Shown in pieces: positions 26,783-35,467 of a stretch of DNA of 64,000 nt. The stretch is from Lentzea atacamensis. GTDB taxonomy: Bacteria > Actinomycetota > Actinomycetes > Mycobacteriales > Pseudonocardiaceae. How positions within the stretch are numbered: position 1 is the first letter of the stretch; the number at the start of each line of letters is the position of its first letter. A program made the translations under genes and the position numbers. The notes under the pieces were generated by a model. The model ran no database searches. It was not told where the DNA came from and saw only the letters and a program-made list of their open reading frames with translations. The DNA lies in NCBI RefSeq assembly GCF_003269295.1, contig NZ_QLTT01000008.1:1-64000 (forward strand), read 5' to 3'.

Positions 26783-29320
26783 GTGGCGGTGAGAGTCTTG
26801 GCCGTGGTCGCCTTGGTCGCGGGACTGGTGGTCGTACCGCCTGCGCAGGCCGGATCGCGCGGTCCGCAGGCTGTCGTCAGCGCTTCCGGCGGGACCGTCA
26901 CCCTGGCGGTGACGCACGGGGGCAGGACGGTGCTGCGGCCGTCGCCGGTCGGGATCACGACCGAGCGCGCCGACCTGTCCTCCGGCCTGACGCCCGCCGG
27001 CAGGTCGAAGCGGGCGATCTTCGAGCGCTACCGCACGACGTCGGGCAAGAAGCTCGACCGGACCGTGCGCGCCACCGAGACGACGTACCGGTTCACCTCC
27101 GGTGCCAACAGGCTCAACCTCGTGGTGCGCGAGTCCTCCGACGGCGTCGCGTACCGGTACGAGCTGCCGCAGGACACCGGTGCGGTCACCGGCGAGGCGT
27201 CGGCGTTCGTGCTGCCGGCGGATTCCGCCGCCTGGCTGGCGAAGTTCCGCCGTGACTACGAGAACCCGTTCCTGCGGTACGCCACGGGGACCGCCGAGCA
27301 GGCCGAGTACATGCACCCGGTGCTGTTCGAGGTCGGCGGCACGTTCGCGTTGATCACCGAGTCCGATGTGGACGGTCGTTACTCCGGTGGCCGTCTCGTG
27401 CACACCGGTGGCGGCCGGTTCCAGCTGAAGCTGTGGGACGAGAAAGTCGCGGTGTCCGGCGCCTTGAAGACCCCGTGGCGCACCATGATCGTGGGCTCAC
27501 TGGCCACCGTCACCGAGTCGACGCTCGTGGACGACCTCGCGCCGAAGTCCAGGGTGCGGGACACGTCGTGGATCAAGCCGGGCCCGGCCGTGTGGACGTG
27601 GCTCGCCGGTGGGCGGTCGGTCCAGCAGGACCTCACGCGGCAGAAGGAGTTCGTCGACTACGCCGCGGCGCGCGGCTGGCCGTACGTCGTGGTCGACGCC
27701 GGCTGGTACGACGACCCGAACTGGCGGCGGACCAGCTTCATCCCCGAGCTCGTGCGGTACGCCGAGGCGCGCAGGGTCGGCATCCACACGTGGGTGCGGT
27801 TCAGCAGCGTCGACACGGCCGAGAAACGCGCGGACTACCTGCCGTGGCTGCAAAAGTGGGGCGTGCGGGGGCTGAAGATCGACTTCATGGACTCCGACGG
27901 CCAGGACCGCTACCGCTGGTACGACGAGATCCTGCCGGAGACCGCCCGCATGCGTTTCCTGATCAACTTCCACGGTGCCACGCTGCCGCACGGCATCCAC
28001 CGCACGTGGCCGCACGTCATGACGACCGAGGCCGTGCACGGCGCGGAGAAGTCCAGCGGTCTCACCACCTCGCACCTCACCGCGCTGCCGTTCACCCGCA
28101 ACGTCGTGGGAGGCATGGACTACACGCCGGGTGGCTTCCACCGCGCCCGCGCCAACACCGACGCCGGTGAGCTCGCGCTGACCGTGCTCTACGAGTCCGG
28201 GGTGCAGAACCTCGCCGGCCGCCCGGACTCCTACGACGCCCGGCCGTGGGCGCGCTGGTACCTGGAGCAGGCACCGGCCGCGTGGGACGAGACGCGGCTG
28301 TTGTCCGGCCGCCCCACCGAAAGCGTGGTGATGGCACGGCGCAGCGACGACCGCTGGTTCGTCGGCGGCGCGGTCGCGGGGGAGGCCCGTGTTCTCGATC
28401 TGCCGACGCTCGGCGAGGGACGCTGGCTGGTCGAGGTCGTGCGTGACGGCGCGGCCGGCCTGGCCAAGGAAACCCATGTCACCGACGGGAAACTGACGAT
28501 TCCGGTGGCCAAGGACGGCGGGTTCGCCGCGCTGGTGTGCCGTCCGGTCCGCGACACCTGCGCGCGGCCGACGTACGGCATCCCGTCAACCACCGTCGTG
28601 ACCACGCCATCGCAGGTGTCGGTGCAGCCGGGGCAGACGTTCGAGATGACCGGCACGTTCACCAACACGTCGGCCCAGCCGCTGTACGACGTCTCGTTCG
28701 CGCCGCGCGTGCCGTCCGGCTGGAGCACTTCCGGTTCCGCGCGGGCGTTCCGGGTGGCGCCGGGGGAGTCGCTGTCCGGCAGGTGGACGGTCACGGCGGG
28801 CGCCGATCCGGCCGGTCTGACGGAGGTGCCCGCGGTGGCGCGGTTCCAGCCACACAGGTTCGGCTCCGGCGTCGAGGCGGAGAAGGCGACGCGCGTTCAC
28901 CTGTGGAAGCCGTTGCCTGCCGGGCAGTCCTACGTGGCGGGCAACGATCGTTCCGTCGAGGGCAGGACGCTGACGACCGGCGGTGTGCGGTTCGGCAAGG
29001 GCATCGGCACGACACCCGCGGACAAGGTCGTCGAGCTGGGGCCGTGCACGAGGTTCGACGCCACCGTCGGGGTGGACGACGAGGTCGACGGCCGGGTGGA
29101 CCGCGCTGCGGGCGCCGGAGGATCCGTCACGTTCGTGGTCGTCGGTGACGGGCGGGTGCTGTACGAGAGCGGGCTGCGCAGGTCCGTCGATCCGGCGCTG
29201 CCGGTCAGTGTGGACGTCTCCGGTGTGCATTCGCTGACCTTGCGAGTGACCGACGGCGGCGATGGCACCAGTCTCGACCACGCCGTGTGGGGTGACGCGC
29301 GGCTGACGTGCCGGGGGTGA
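26783..29320 (+). CDS. secreted GH97 glycoside hydrolase with NEW3 and NPCBM domains
   Basis: The 845-aa exported enzyme has a signal peptide (residues 1-23), a GH97 N-terminal beta domain (about 28-255), a TIM barrel (about 270-510) and a GH97 C-terminal domain. A NEW3-type beta domain (about 600-690) and an NPCBM carbohydrate-binding domain (about 705-845) follow. The barrel contains GLKIDFMDSDGQ, with an Asp in the position of the nucleophile of retaining GH97 enzymes, and MTTEAVHGAE with the likely acid/base Glu. An alpha-galactosidase-like activity is inferred. GTG 26783 is 6 bases after GGGGAG; GTG 26777 is an alternative. Confidence 0.88.
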   Translation: MAVRVLAVVALVAGLVVVPPAQAGSRGPQAVVSASGGTVTLAVTHGGRTVLRPSPVGITTERADLSSGLTPAGRSKRAIFERYRTTSGKKLDRTVRATETTYRFTSGANRLNLVVRESSDGVAYRYELPQDTGAVTGEASAFVLPADSAAWLAKFRRDYENPFLRYATGTAEQAEYMHPVLFEVGGTFALITESDVDGRYSGGRLVHTGGGRFQLKLWDEKVAVSGALKTPWRTMIVGSLATVTESTLVDDLAPKSRVRDTSWIKPGPAVWTWLAGGRSVQQDLTRQKEFVDYAAARGWPYVVVDAGWYDDPNWRRTSFIPELVRYAEARRVGIHTWVRFSSVDTAEKRADYLPWLQKWGVRGLKIDFMDSDGQDRYRWYDEILPETARMRFLINFHGATLPHGIHRTWPHVMTTEAVHGAEKSSGLTTSHLTALPFTRNVVGGMDYTPGGFHRARANTDAGELALTVLYESGVQNLAGRPDSYDARPWARWYLEQAPAAWDETRLLSGRPTESVVMARRSDDRWFVGGAVAGEARVLDLPTLGEGRWLVEVVRDGAAGLAKETHVTDGKLTIPVAKDGGFAALVCRPVRDTCARPTYGIPSTTVVTTPSQVSVQPGQTFEMTGTFTNTSAQPLYDVSFAPRVPSGWSTSGSARAFRVAPGESLSGRWTVTAGADPAGLTEVPAVARFQPHRFGSGVEAEKATRVHLWKPLPAGQSYVAGNDRSVEGRTLTTGGVRFGKGIGTTPADKVVELGPCTRFDATVGVDDEVDGRVDRAAGAGGSVTFVVVGDGRVLYESGLRRSVDPALPVSVDVSGVHSLTLRVTDGGDGTSLDHAVWGDARLTCRG

Positions 29321-29341
29321 GGCGTCGATCTGTTCGACAGC

Positions 29342-29376
29342 GGTTCCGTCGAATGCGCAGTCGATTCGGCGGAACC
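29342..29376 (+). terminator. hairpin after the GH97 gene
   Basis: Thirteen-base arms (29342-29354 and 29364-29376) with one mismatch and a 9-base loop. It starts 21 bases after the GH97 stop and lies upstream of the GH10 promoter. No T-tract is present. Confidence 0.6.
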
Positions 29377-29409
29377 GGATTTCGACGCTGTGCCAAGGAC
29401 TTCGTGCGG

Positions 29410-29439
29410 TTGACGCTTCCGCGACAAGCGCCATAGGGT
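29410..29439 (+). promoter_or_regulatory. promoter of the GH10 xylanase gene
   Basis: TTGACG (29410-29415) and TAGGGT (29434-29439) are separated by 18 bases. Transcription would begin near 29446, giving a leader of about 58 bases before ATG 29504. Confidence 0.6.
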
Positions 29440-29503
29440 GCCGAAAGGCTCGCCCGTTCGAGCCCAAAGTCTCGGTCACCAGTCGTGCCGAAACGAGGTT
29501 CTG

Positions 29504-30610
29504 ATGAAACCGGCTCGTGTGATCATCACGTTGTTCGCCGCCGTGACGTTGTCGATCCCGCTGGCCCCGGTGGCGTCGGCCGCGCCGGACACGGGCGGCC
29601 ACAAACAGACCTTGCGCTGGGCCGCGCCCAAGGGTTTCCACATCGGAACCGCGGTCGCCGGTGGCGGTCACCACGAGAACCAGCCCTACCCGGACCCCTT
29701 CACCTCGGACAGGAAGTACCGGCAGGTGCTGGCCGCGGAGTTCGGCTCGGTCTCGCCGGAGAACCAGATGAAGTGGGAGTACATCCACCCGGAGCGCGGC
29801 CGGTACAACTTCGGCACGGCGGACGCGATCGTGCGGTTCGCCCAGCAGAACCGGCAGGTCGTCCGCGGCCACACCCTGATGTGGCACAGCCAGAACCCGG
29901 AGTGGCTGGAGCAGGGGCAGTTCACCGCGGCCGAACTGCGCCAGATCCTGCGCGAGCACATCACGACCGTGGTCGGGCGGTACCGGGGCCGGATCCAGCA
30001 GTGGGACGTGGCCAACGAGATCTTCACCGACTCGGGCGCGCTGCGGACCACGGAGAACATCTGGATCCGCGAGCTCGGCCCCGGCATCGTGGCCGACGCG
30101 TTCCGGTGGGCGCACCAGGCCGATCCCAGGGCGAAGCTGTTCTTCAACGACTACAACGTCGAAGGCGTCAACGCGAAGAGCGACGCGTACTACGCGCTGA
30201 TCAAGGACCTGCGTGCCGCCGGTGTGCCCGTGCACGGCTTCTCCGCCCAAGGCCACCTCAGCCTGGACTACGGCTTTCCCGACGACCTGGAGCGCAACCT
30301 GAAGCGGTTCGCGGGCCTCGGCCTCGAGACCGCGCTCACCGAGGTCGACGTGCGGATGACCCTGCCCGCGAGCGGCGTGCCGACCGAGGCGCAGCTGCGC
30401 CGGCAGGCCGACTACTACCAGCGCATGCTCGTCGCCTGCCTGAACGTCAGCTCCTGCAGGTCGTTCACCATCTGGGGCTTCGTCGACAAGTACTCGTGGG
30501 TACCGGTCTTCTTCCAGGGGCAGGGCGCGGCCACGGTGATGTGGGACGACTTCACGCGCAAGCCCGCGTACTACGTCCTGCGGTCCACCCTCGCCAAACG
30601 GGGTGCCTGA
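29504..30610 (+). CDS. secreted GH10 endo-1,4-beta-xylanase
   Basis: A 368-aa exported protein with a signal peptide ending VASAAPD and a single GH10 catalytic domain. Family motifs are SPENQMKWEYIHP, GHTLMWHSQ, WDVANEIF (acid/base Glu about residue 171) and ALTEVDVRM (nucleophile Glu about 280), ending in FTIWGFVDKYSW. It should cut the xylan backbone outside the cell by a retaining mechanism. There is no carbohydrate-binding module, unlike many actinomycete xylanases. ATG 29504 places the signal peptide first. Confidence 0.93.
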   Translation: MKPARVIITLFAAVTLSIPLAPVASAAPDTGGHKQTLRWAAPKGFHIGTAVAGGGHHENQPYPDPFTSDRKYRQVLAAEFGSVSPENQMKWEYIHPERGRYNFGTADAIVRFAQQNRQVVRGHTLMWHSQNPEWLEQGQFTAAELRQILREHITTVVGRYRGRIQQWDVANEIFTDSGALRTTENIWIRELGPGIVADAFRWAHQADPRAKLFFNDYNVEGVNAKSDAYYALIKDLRAAGVPVHGFSAQGHLSLDYGFPDDLERNLKRFAGLGLETALTEVDVRMTLPASGVPTEAQLRRQADYYQRMLVACLNVSSCRSFTIWGFVDKYSWVPVFFQGQGAATVMWDDFTRKPAYYVLRSTLAKRGA

Positions 30611-30622
30611 GAAAGCAGGTGT

Positions 30623-30814
30623 CTAAGCGGCCGAGGGCAGGTCGCCGCGGGTGGCGTTCAAGAAGTCCTCGCAGGACATCCAGGACGCGACGCCGTGAAC
30701 GACCTGCCACCCGGCGGGCACCCGCAGCACCGCCGGCCAGATCGAGTACTGGCCCGTCGGGCTGACCAGCACCAGGAACAACGTGGTGTGAGCCTGAGCG
30801 AACGGGGAAGTCAT
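30623..30814 (-). CDS. MbtH-like protein, orphan
   Basis: A 63-aa protein with the MbtH pattern: N-terminal SPF, then LFLVLVSPTGQYSIWP and VPAGWQVVHGVAS, then a Cys-containing helix. MbtH proteins bind and stabilise adenylation domains of non-ribosomal peptide synthetases. No NRPS lies within the window. The usual C-terminal W-T-D-x-R-P motif is replaced by NATRGDLPS, so the third conserved Trp is missing. The gene stands alone between the xylanase and idi genes. Confidence 0.85.
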   Translation of the reverse strand: MTSPFAQAHTTLFLVLVSPTGQYSIWPAVLRVPAGWQVVHGVASWMSCEDFLNATRGDLPSAA

Positions 30815-30915
30815 GACTCCAGGGTGACCTGGGACACCTATGGTCCCGCTATCTCCACGCTCAAGCTCACACCTCCGGCTTCCGGTTCCGGTCGTTCCTG
30901 TGATTACGTACTGTC

Positions 30916-31497
30916 GTGACTGTGGAACAGGTGGTTCTCCTCGCTGAGGACGGTTCGGCGATCGGCGTCGAGGACAAGGCCGTGGTGCACCACGCGGAGA
31001 CCCCGCTGCATCTGGCGTTTTCCAGCTACGTCTTCGACTCGGCCGGGCGCATCGTGCTCACCCGCCGCGCGCTGCACAAGAAGACGTTCCCCGGCGTGTG
31101 GACGAACACGTGCTGTGGTCACCCGCTGCCGGACGAGGACATGGGCCAGGCCGTGCTGCGCCGCCTGCGCGACGAGCTCGGCCTGAAGTGCTCCGATCCG
31201 GAACTGCTGCTGCCCCGCTTCCGCTACCGCGCCGAGATGGGTGGCGTCGTCGAGAACGAGATGTGCCCGGTGTTCCGGGTCCTCTCCGACGACGAGCCCA
31301 CCCCGAACCCGGACGAGGTCGACTCGGCCGAGCGCGTGCCGTGGGCGGAGTTCGCCTCTTCGGTGCTGGACGGCACGCGCGAGATCTCGCCGTGGTCGAA
31401 GCTGCAGGTCGCCGAACTGGTGAAGCTGGGGCCCGATCCGCTGCGGTGGCCCGTCGCGGACCGGGCCGGGCTTCCGAGCGCTGTCCGGCTCGGCTGA
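30916..31497 (+). CDS. idi: isopentenyl-diphosphate delta-isomerase, type I
   Basis: A 193-aa Nudix-fold isomerase with LHLAFSSYVFDSAGRIVLTRRA, the catalytic Cys region WTNTCCGHP, and the Glu-bearing ENEMCPVF motif. It interconverts isopentenyl and dimethylallyl diphosphate for isoprenoids. The start is GTG 30916. It converges with nrdB, and a hairpin lies between them. Confidence 0.94.
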   Translation: MTVEQVVLLAEDGSAIGVEDKAVVHHAETPLHLAFSSYVFDSAGRIVLTRRALHKKTFPGVWTNTCCGHPLPDEDMGQAVLRRLRDELGLKCSDPELLLPRFRYRAEMGGVVENEMCPVFRVLSDDEPTPNPDEVDSAERVPWAEFASSVLDGTREISPWSKLQVAELVKLGPDPLRWPVADRAGLPSAVRLG

Positions 31498-31505
31498 CAC
31501 GAGTC

Positions 31506-31530
31506 GTGGCTCACCACTCCAGTGAGCCAC
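31506..31530. terminator. bidirectional terminator between idi and nrdB
   Basis: Perfect 9-base arms GTGGCTCAC and GTGAGCCAC with the 7-base loop CACTCCA. It begins 9 bases after the idi stop and overlaps the last codons of nrdB. Confidence 0.65.
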
Positions 31531-32557
31531 CGTTCTGGTATTCGATGACGCGGGTCTCGAAGAAGTTCTTCTCCTTCTTCAGATCCATCATCTCCGACAT
31601 CCACGGGAACGGGTTCTCCGTCTGCTCCCACACCGGTTCCAGCCCGAGCTGGGCGCAGCGGCGGTTCGTGATGAACCGCATGTACTGCTCGCACAGCTCG
31701 GCGTTGAGACCCAGGATCCCGTTCGGCATCGTGTCCCGGCCGTACGCGATCTCCAGCTCGCAGCCCTCGGCGAGCATGGTGCGCACCTCCTTCTGGAACA
31801 CGTCGTTCCACAGGTGCGGGTTCTCGATCTTGATCTGGTTGATCGCGTCGATGCCGAAGTTCAGGTGGATCGACTCGTCGCGCAGGATGTACTGGTACTG
31901 CTCGGCGATGCCGACCATCTTGTTGCGGCGGCCCAGCGACAGGATCTGCGCGAAGCCGGTGTAGAACCACATGCCCTCGAAGACCACGTAGAACGCCACG
32001 AGGTCCTTGAGGAAGGCCTGGTCCTTGTCCGGCGTGCCGGTCGTGAACTCCGGGTCCTCCAGGTGCTGAGTGTACTGCAGCGCCCAGGCGGCCTTGTCCG
32101 TGATGGACGGGATCTCCCGGTACATGTTGAACAGCTCGCCCTCGTCCAGGCCGAGCGACTCGCAGATGTACTGGAACGTGTGGGTGTGCACGGCCTCCTC
32201 GAAGGCCTGGCGCAGCAGGTACTGGCGGCACTCGGGGTTCGTCAGGTGCCGGTACACCGCGAGCACGATGTTGTTGGCCACCAACGACTCGCTCGTGGCG
32301 AAGAAGCCGAGGTTCCGCTTGATCATGCGGCGTTCCTCGTCGGTCAGGCCGCCCGATGAAGACGCTGTCTTCCAGAGCGCGATGTCCGCCTGCATGGACA
32401 CCTCGGTCGGCATCCAGTGGTTGTTGCAGCCGTTGAGGTACTTCTCCCACGCCCAGTGGTACTTGAGCGGCAGCAGCTGGTTGACGTCGGCGCGACAGTT
32501 GATCATCGCCTTGTCGTCGACGATCACACGCGCCGCGCCCGCTTCGATGTTGCTCAT
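31511..32557 (-). CDS. nrdB: class I ribonucleotide reductase small subunit, class Ic-type
   Basis: A 348-aa R2 protein with ferritin-like helices. Read against E. coli R2, the metal ligand Asp84 is Glu90 here (TSESLVANN), the Glu115/His118 pair is Glu121/His124 (EEAVHTHTFQY), and the radical Tyr122 is Phe128. Glu plus Phe at these places is the signature of the Chlamydia-type class Ic R2, which uses a Mn/Fe centre and no tyrosyl radical. Later ligands lie in FEGMWF and RDESIHLNF. ATG 32557 overlaps the nrdA stop by one base (TAATG). It forms the active complex with NrdA. Confidence 0.93.
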   Translation of the reverse strand: MSNIEAGAARVIVDDKAMINCRADVNQLLPLKYHWAWEKYLNGCNNHWMPTEVSMQADIALWKTASSSGGLTDEERRMIKRNLGFFATSESLVANNIVLAVYRHLTNPECRQYLLRQAFEEAVHTHTFQYICESLGLDEGELFNMYREIPSITDKAAWALQYTQHLEDPEFTTGTPDKDQAFLKDLVAFYVVFEGMWFYTGFAQILSLGRRNKMVGIAEQYQYILRDESIHLNFGIDAINQIKIENPHLWNDVFQKEVRTMLAEGCELEIAYGRDTMPNGILGLNAELCEQYMRFITNRRCAQLGLEPVWEQTENPFPWMSEMMDLKKEKNFFETRVIEYQNGGSLEW

Positions 32558-34917
32558 TACTGGCAAGCCTCACAGTCGGGTTCGGTGACGGAGCAAGCGA
32601 CGGGGGAGACGGCGTTGAGCTTGCCGTCGGTGCCCTGCAGCGTGGACTTCTCCACGTGCGTGGCGCTCTGGGTGCGCAGGTAGTACGTGGTCTTGAGACC
32701 GCGCACCCACGCCAGCTGGTACAGCTCGTCGAGCTTGCGGCCACTGGGCTGGCCGAGGTACAGGTTCAGCGACTGCGCCTGGTCGATCCACTTCTGCCGG
32801 CGCGCGCCCGCCTCGATCAGCCACGAGCTGTCGACCTCGAACGCGGTGGCGTACAACGCCTTGAGGTACGGCGGCACCCGGTCGATCGCGCCGAGGCTGC
32901 CGTCGTGCAGCTTGAGGTCCGCGACCATCTGCTCGTCCCAGAGCTTGCGCTGCTTGAGCGCGCGCACCAGGTCGGGGTTGATCACGGTGAAGTCGCCGGA
33001 CATGTTCGACTTCACGTACAGGTTGCGGTACAGCGGTTCGATCGACTGGTTCACGCCGGTGATGTTCGCGATGGTCGCGGTCGGCGCGATGGCCATGACG
33101 TTGGAGTTCCGCATGCCCTTGCGGGCCTTCTCCCGGATCCTGCCCCAGTCCATCGTGGACTCGCGGTCGACGTCGAGCTCGTTCTCGCCGCGGTTCCGCG
33201 CGAGGATGCCGATCGAGTCGATGGGCAGGATTCCCTGGCTCCACAGCGATCCCTCGAACGACCGGTACGCGCCGCGTTCGGCCGCGAGGTCGGCGGACGC
33301 CTCGATCGCGTAGTAGCTGATCTCCTCCATGCTGCGGTCCGCGAACTCGACGGCCGCCTTGCTCGCCATCGGGGTGCCGAGCGTGAACAGCGCGTCCTGG
33401 AAACCCATCAGGCCCAGACCGACCGGGCGGTGCTTGAGGTTCGAGTTCCGCGCCTCGGGGATCGTGTAGTAGTTGACGTCGATCACGTTGTCGAGCATCC
33501 GCACCGCCGTGCGCACGGTCTTCTCGAGCCGCGCGTGGTCGATGCCCTGCTCGGTGACGTGCCGCGCGAGGTTGACCGAGCCCAGGTTGCAGACCGCGAC
33601 CTCGTCGACCGCGGTGTTGAGGGTGATCTCGGTGCAGAGGTTGCTGGAGTGCACGACACCGCTGTGCTGCTGCGGCGAACGCAGGTTGCACGGGTCCTTG
33701 AACGTGATCCACGGGTGGCCCGTCTCGAACAGCATGGTCAGCATGCGCCGCCACAGGTCCACGGCCTGCACGCGGCGGAACACCCTGATCTCGCCGCGGT
33801 CGGCCTTCTCCTCGTACGCACGGTACTTCCGCGCGAAGTCGTCACCGAACGCGTCGTGCAGGTCCGGCACCTCGTCGGGCGAGAACAGCGTCCACCGGCC
33901 GTTCGCGCGGACCCGGCGCAGGAACTCGTCCGGCACCCAGTTCGCGGTGTTCATGTCGTGTGTGCGGCGGCGTTCGTCGCCGGTGTTCTTGCGCAGGTCG
34001 AGGAACTCCTCGACGTCGATGTGCCAGGTCTCCAGGTACGCGCAGACCGCGCCCTTGCGTTTGCCGCCCTGATTCACGGCTACGGCGGTGTCGTTCGCGA
34101 TCTTCAGGAACGGCACCACGCCCTGCGACTTGCCGTTGGTGCCCCTGATGTGCGCGCCGATGCCGCGCACCGGGGTCCAGTCGTTGCCGAGACCACCCGC
34201 GAACTTGCTGAGCAGTGCGTTGTTCCTGATGCCGTGGAAGATGCCGGCAAGATCATCGTCCACAGTGGTCAGGAAACACGACGACAGCTGCGGGCGGGTG
34301 GTGCCCGAGTTGAACAGGGTCGGGGTCGAGCACATGAAGTCGAACGACGACAGCAGCTCGTAGAACTCGACGGCGCGGGCGTCGCGGTCGTCCTCGTCGA
34401 GGGCGAGGCCCATGGCGACGCGCATGAAGAACGCCTGCGGCAGCTCGTAGCGGCGGCCGTCGTGGTGCAGGAAGTAGCGGTCGTACAGCGTCTGCATGCC
34501 CAGGAACTGGAAGTTCAGGTCACGCGACGCGTCGAGCGCGGCACCCAGGCGGGCCACGTCGTAGTCCGCGAGGCGCGGGTCGAGCTGGCCCAGCTCGATG
34601 CCGTGGCGGACGAACTCGGTGAAGTACGACGGGTAGCGCTCGGTCATCTCGGCGTGGGACAGGGGTGCGCCGCAGGCCTCGGCGCGCAGCCTGTCCAGCA
34701 GCAACCGGGCGCTGACGTACGAGTAGTCCGGGTCGTGCTCGACCATCGTGCGGGCGGCCATGATCGGCGCCAGGGCGAGCTCGGCGTCGGTGATGCCGGC
34801 GTAGAGGTTCCGCTTGGTCTCGGTCAGAACCGCCTCTGCCGACGCGTTGGGCAGGTCGGCACATGCTTCGTTGACGACCCCAGACAGGCGATCCACAGCC
34901 GTTGGGCGGTCGGGCAC
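32557..34917 (-). CDS. nrdA: class I ribonucleotide reductase large subunit
   Basis: A 786-aa R1 protein that reduces ribonucleoside diphosphates. Catalytic cysteines are in QLSSCFLT (about residue 214), SSNLCTEI (about 428) and VAVCNLGS (about 443), and the redox pair is in the C-terminal EPDCEACQ. It starts almost at the NrdA_N domain (NLYAGITDAEL at about residue 38), so the N-terminal ATP-cone that gives dATP inhibition is absent. GTG 34917 follows a GAGGAGAG ribosome site. The frame stays open upstream through the riboswitch, but that part is not coding. It is co-transcribed with nrdB. Confidence 0.94.
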   Translation of the reverse strand: MPDRPTAVDRLSGVVNEACADLPNASAEAVLTETKRNLYAGITDAELALAPIMAARTMVEHDPDYSYVSARLLLDRLRAEACGAPLSHAEMTERYPSYFTEFVRHGIELGQLDPRLADYDVARLGAALDASRDLNFQFLGMQTLYDRYFLHHDGRRYELPQAFFMRVAMGLALDEDDRDARAVEFYELLSSFDFMCSTPTLFNSGTTRPQLSSCFLTTVDDDLAGIFHGIRNNALLSKFAGGLGNDWTPVRGIGAHIRGTNGKSQGVVPFLKIANDTAVAVNQGGKRKGAVCAYLETWHIDVEEFLDLRKNTGDERRRTHDMNTANWVPDEFLRRVRANGRWTLFSPDEVPDLHDAFGDDFARKYRAYEEKADRGEIRVFRRVQAVDLWRRMLTMLFETGHPWITFKDPCNLRSPQQHSGVVHSSNLCTEITLNTAVDEVAVCNLGSVNLARHVTEQGIDHARLEKTVRTAVRMLDNVIDVNYYTIPEARNSNLKHRPVGLGLMGFQDALFTLGTPMASKAAVEFADRSMEEISYYAIEASADLAAERGAYRSFEGSLWSQGILPIDSIGILARNRGENELDVDRESTMDWGRIREKARKGMRNSNVMAIAPTATIANITGVNQSIEPLYRNLYVKSNMSGDFTVINPDLVRALKQRKLWDEQMVADLKLHDGSLGAIDRVPPYLKALYATAFEVDSSWLIEAGARRQKWIDQAQSLNLYLGQPSGRKLDELYQLAWVRGLKTTYYLRTQSATHVEKSTLQGTDGKLNAVSPVACSVTEPDCEACQ

Positions 34918-35013
34918 GCTCTCTCCTCGCGAGCTCGGCCCGAGGAAACGCATGCGCACGCCAGCGACGACACCACTGGTGCACACAGCCGCCCTCCCTC
35001 GGGGCACCGTGTC

Positions 35014-35035
35014 GTGCGCGCAGGCTTGCGCGCAC
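35014..35035 (-). terminator. expression-platform hairpin of the B12 riboswitch
   Basis: Perfect 8-base arms GTGCGCGC and GCGCGCAC with a 6-base loop, directly after the B12 box on the minus strand and about 97 bases before the nrdA start. This places it as the likely attenuator. No T-tract is present. Confidence 0.55.
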
Positions 35036-35225
35036 ACCAGTGGCAGGTCTTCGGACTCGTGGGCGCACCTCCCGCTCCTACCGGCCGTCGCTTCCCAGGT
35101 CTCGCGACCCAGTGCTTCGTTGACGGCTTTCGTTCCCACTCACCGCTGCGGGGCAGTCCTGGACTCGCACCAGGTTCCCTCTTGCCTCACCGGCCCGTTG
35201 CTCCGGGCCGGTGAACCACCAGCGC
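35036..35225 (-). promoter_or_regulatory. cobalamin (B12) riboswitch upstream of nrdAB
   Basis: On the minus strand the leader contains the conserved cobalamin-aptamer blocks in order: GAGGGAACCTGGTGCGAGTC, then CTGCCCCGC, then the downstream arm, and finally the B12 box AAGACCTGCCACTG ending near 35038. A B12 riboswitch upstream of nrdABS is known in Streptomyces, where coenzyme B12 shuts off the oxygen-dependent enzyme when the B12-dependent class II reductase can work. The same logic is inferred here. Confidence 0.9.
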
Positions 35226-35230
35226 GGCAG

Positions 35231-35236
35231 ATACTA
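35231..35236 (-). promoter_or_regulatory. likely -10 box of the nrdAB promoter
   Basis: TAGTAT on the minus strand lies just upstream of the aptamer, so transcription would start near 35225. A GTGACC about 19 bases further upstream is a weak -35. Confidence 0.45.
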
Positions 35237-35290
35237 CATGTGGTGGTGGGCTCTGGGTCACCACCCAACATGGGCGTGTCGTGGGTTAGG

Positions 35291-35467
35291 GTGATCAACG
35301 TGGGTGAAGTTCGGCCGAAGATCATCGCAGGTGCTCTCGTCAGCGCGGGGCTGGCTTCGGCGTCTCTCGCGGCCGGTGCCGCGGCGCCCGTGACGAGCGT
35401 TGTGCTGGCGGTGTCGGCGGTGCTGGTGATGATCACGACCCGGCGATCAGGGTCACGCCGAGACTGA
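35291..35467 (+). CDS. possible small membrane protein, 58 aa
   Basis: A short frame starting at GTG 35291 (or 35300). The protein has two hydrophobic stretches, AGALVSAGLASASLAAGAAA and VTSVVLAVSAVLVMI, followed by a basic tail TTRRSGSRRD, as in small membrane or holin-like proteins. I know no family for it. It is divergent from nrdA and overlaps the end of the convergent lysE-like gene by 35 bases. No ribosome site is evident. Confidence 0.4.
   Translation: MINVGEVRPKIIAGALVSAGLASASLAAGAAAPVTSVVLAVSAVLVMITTRRSGSRRD

Noticed and set aside
34918..35139. N-terminal extension of NrdA by 74 residues
   Set aside because: The extension would translate the B12 riboswitch, has no ATP-cone similarity, and a clear ribosome site precedes GTG 34917.
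32656..35214. Open frame of 852 codons on the plus strand
   Set aside because: It is antisense to nrdA and its riboswitch, which are certain. The composition is that of a shadow frame.
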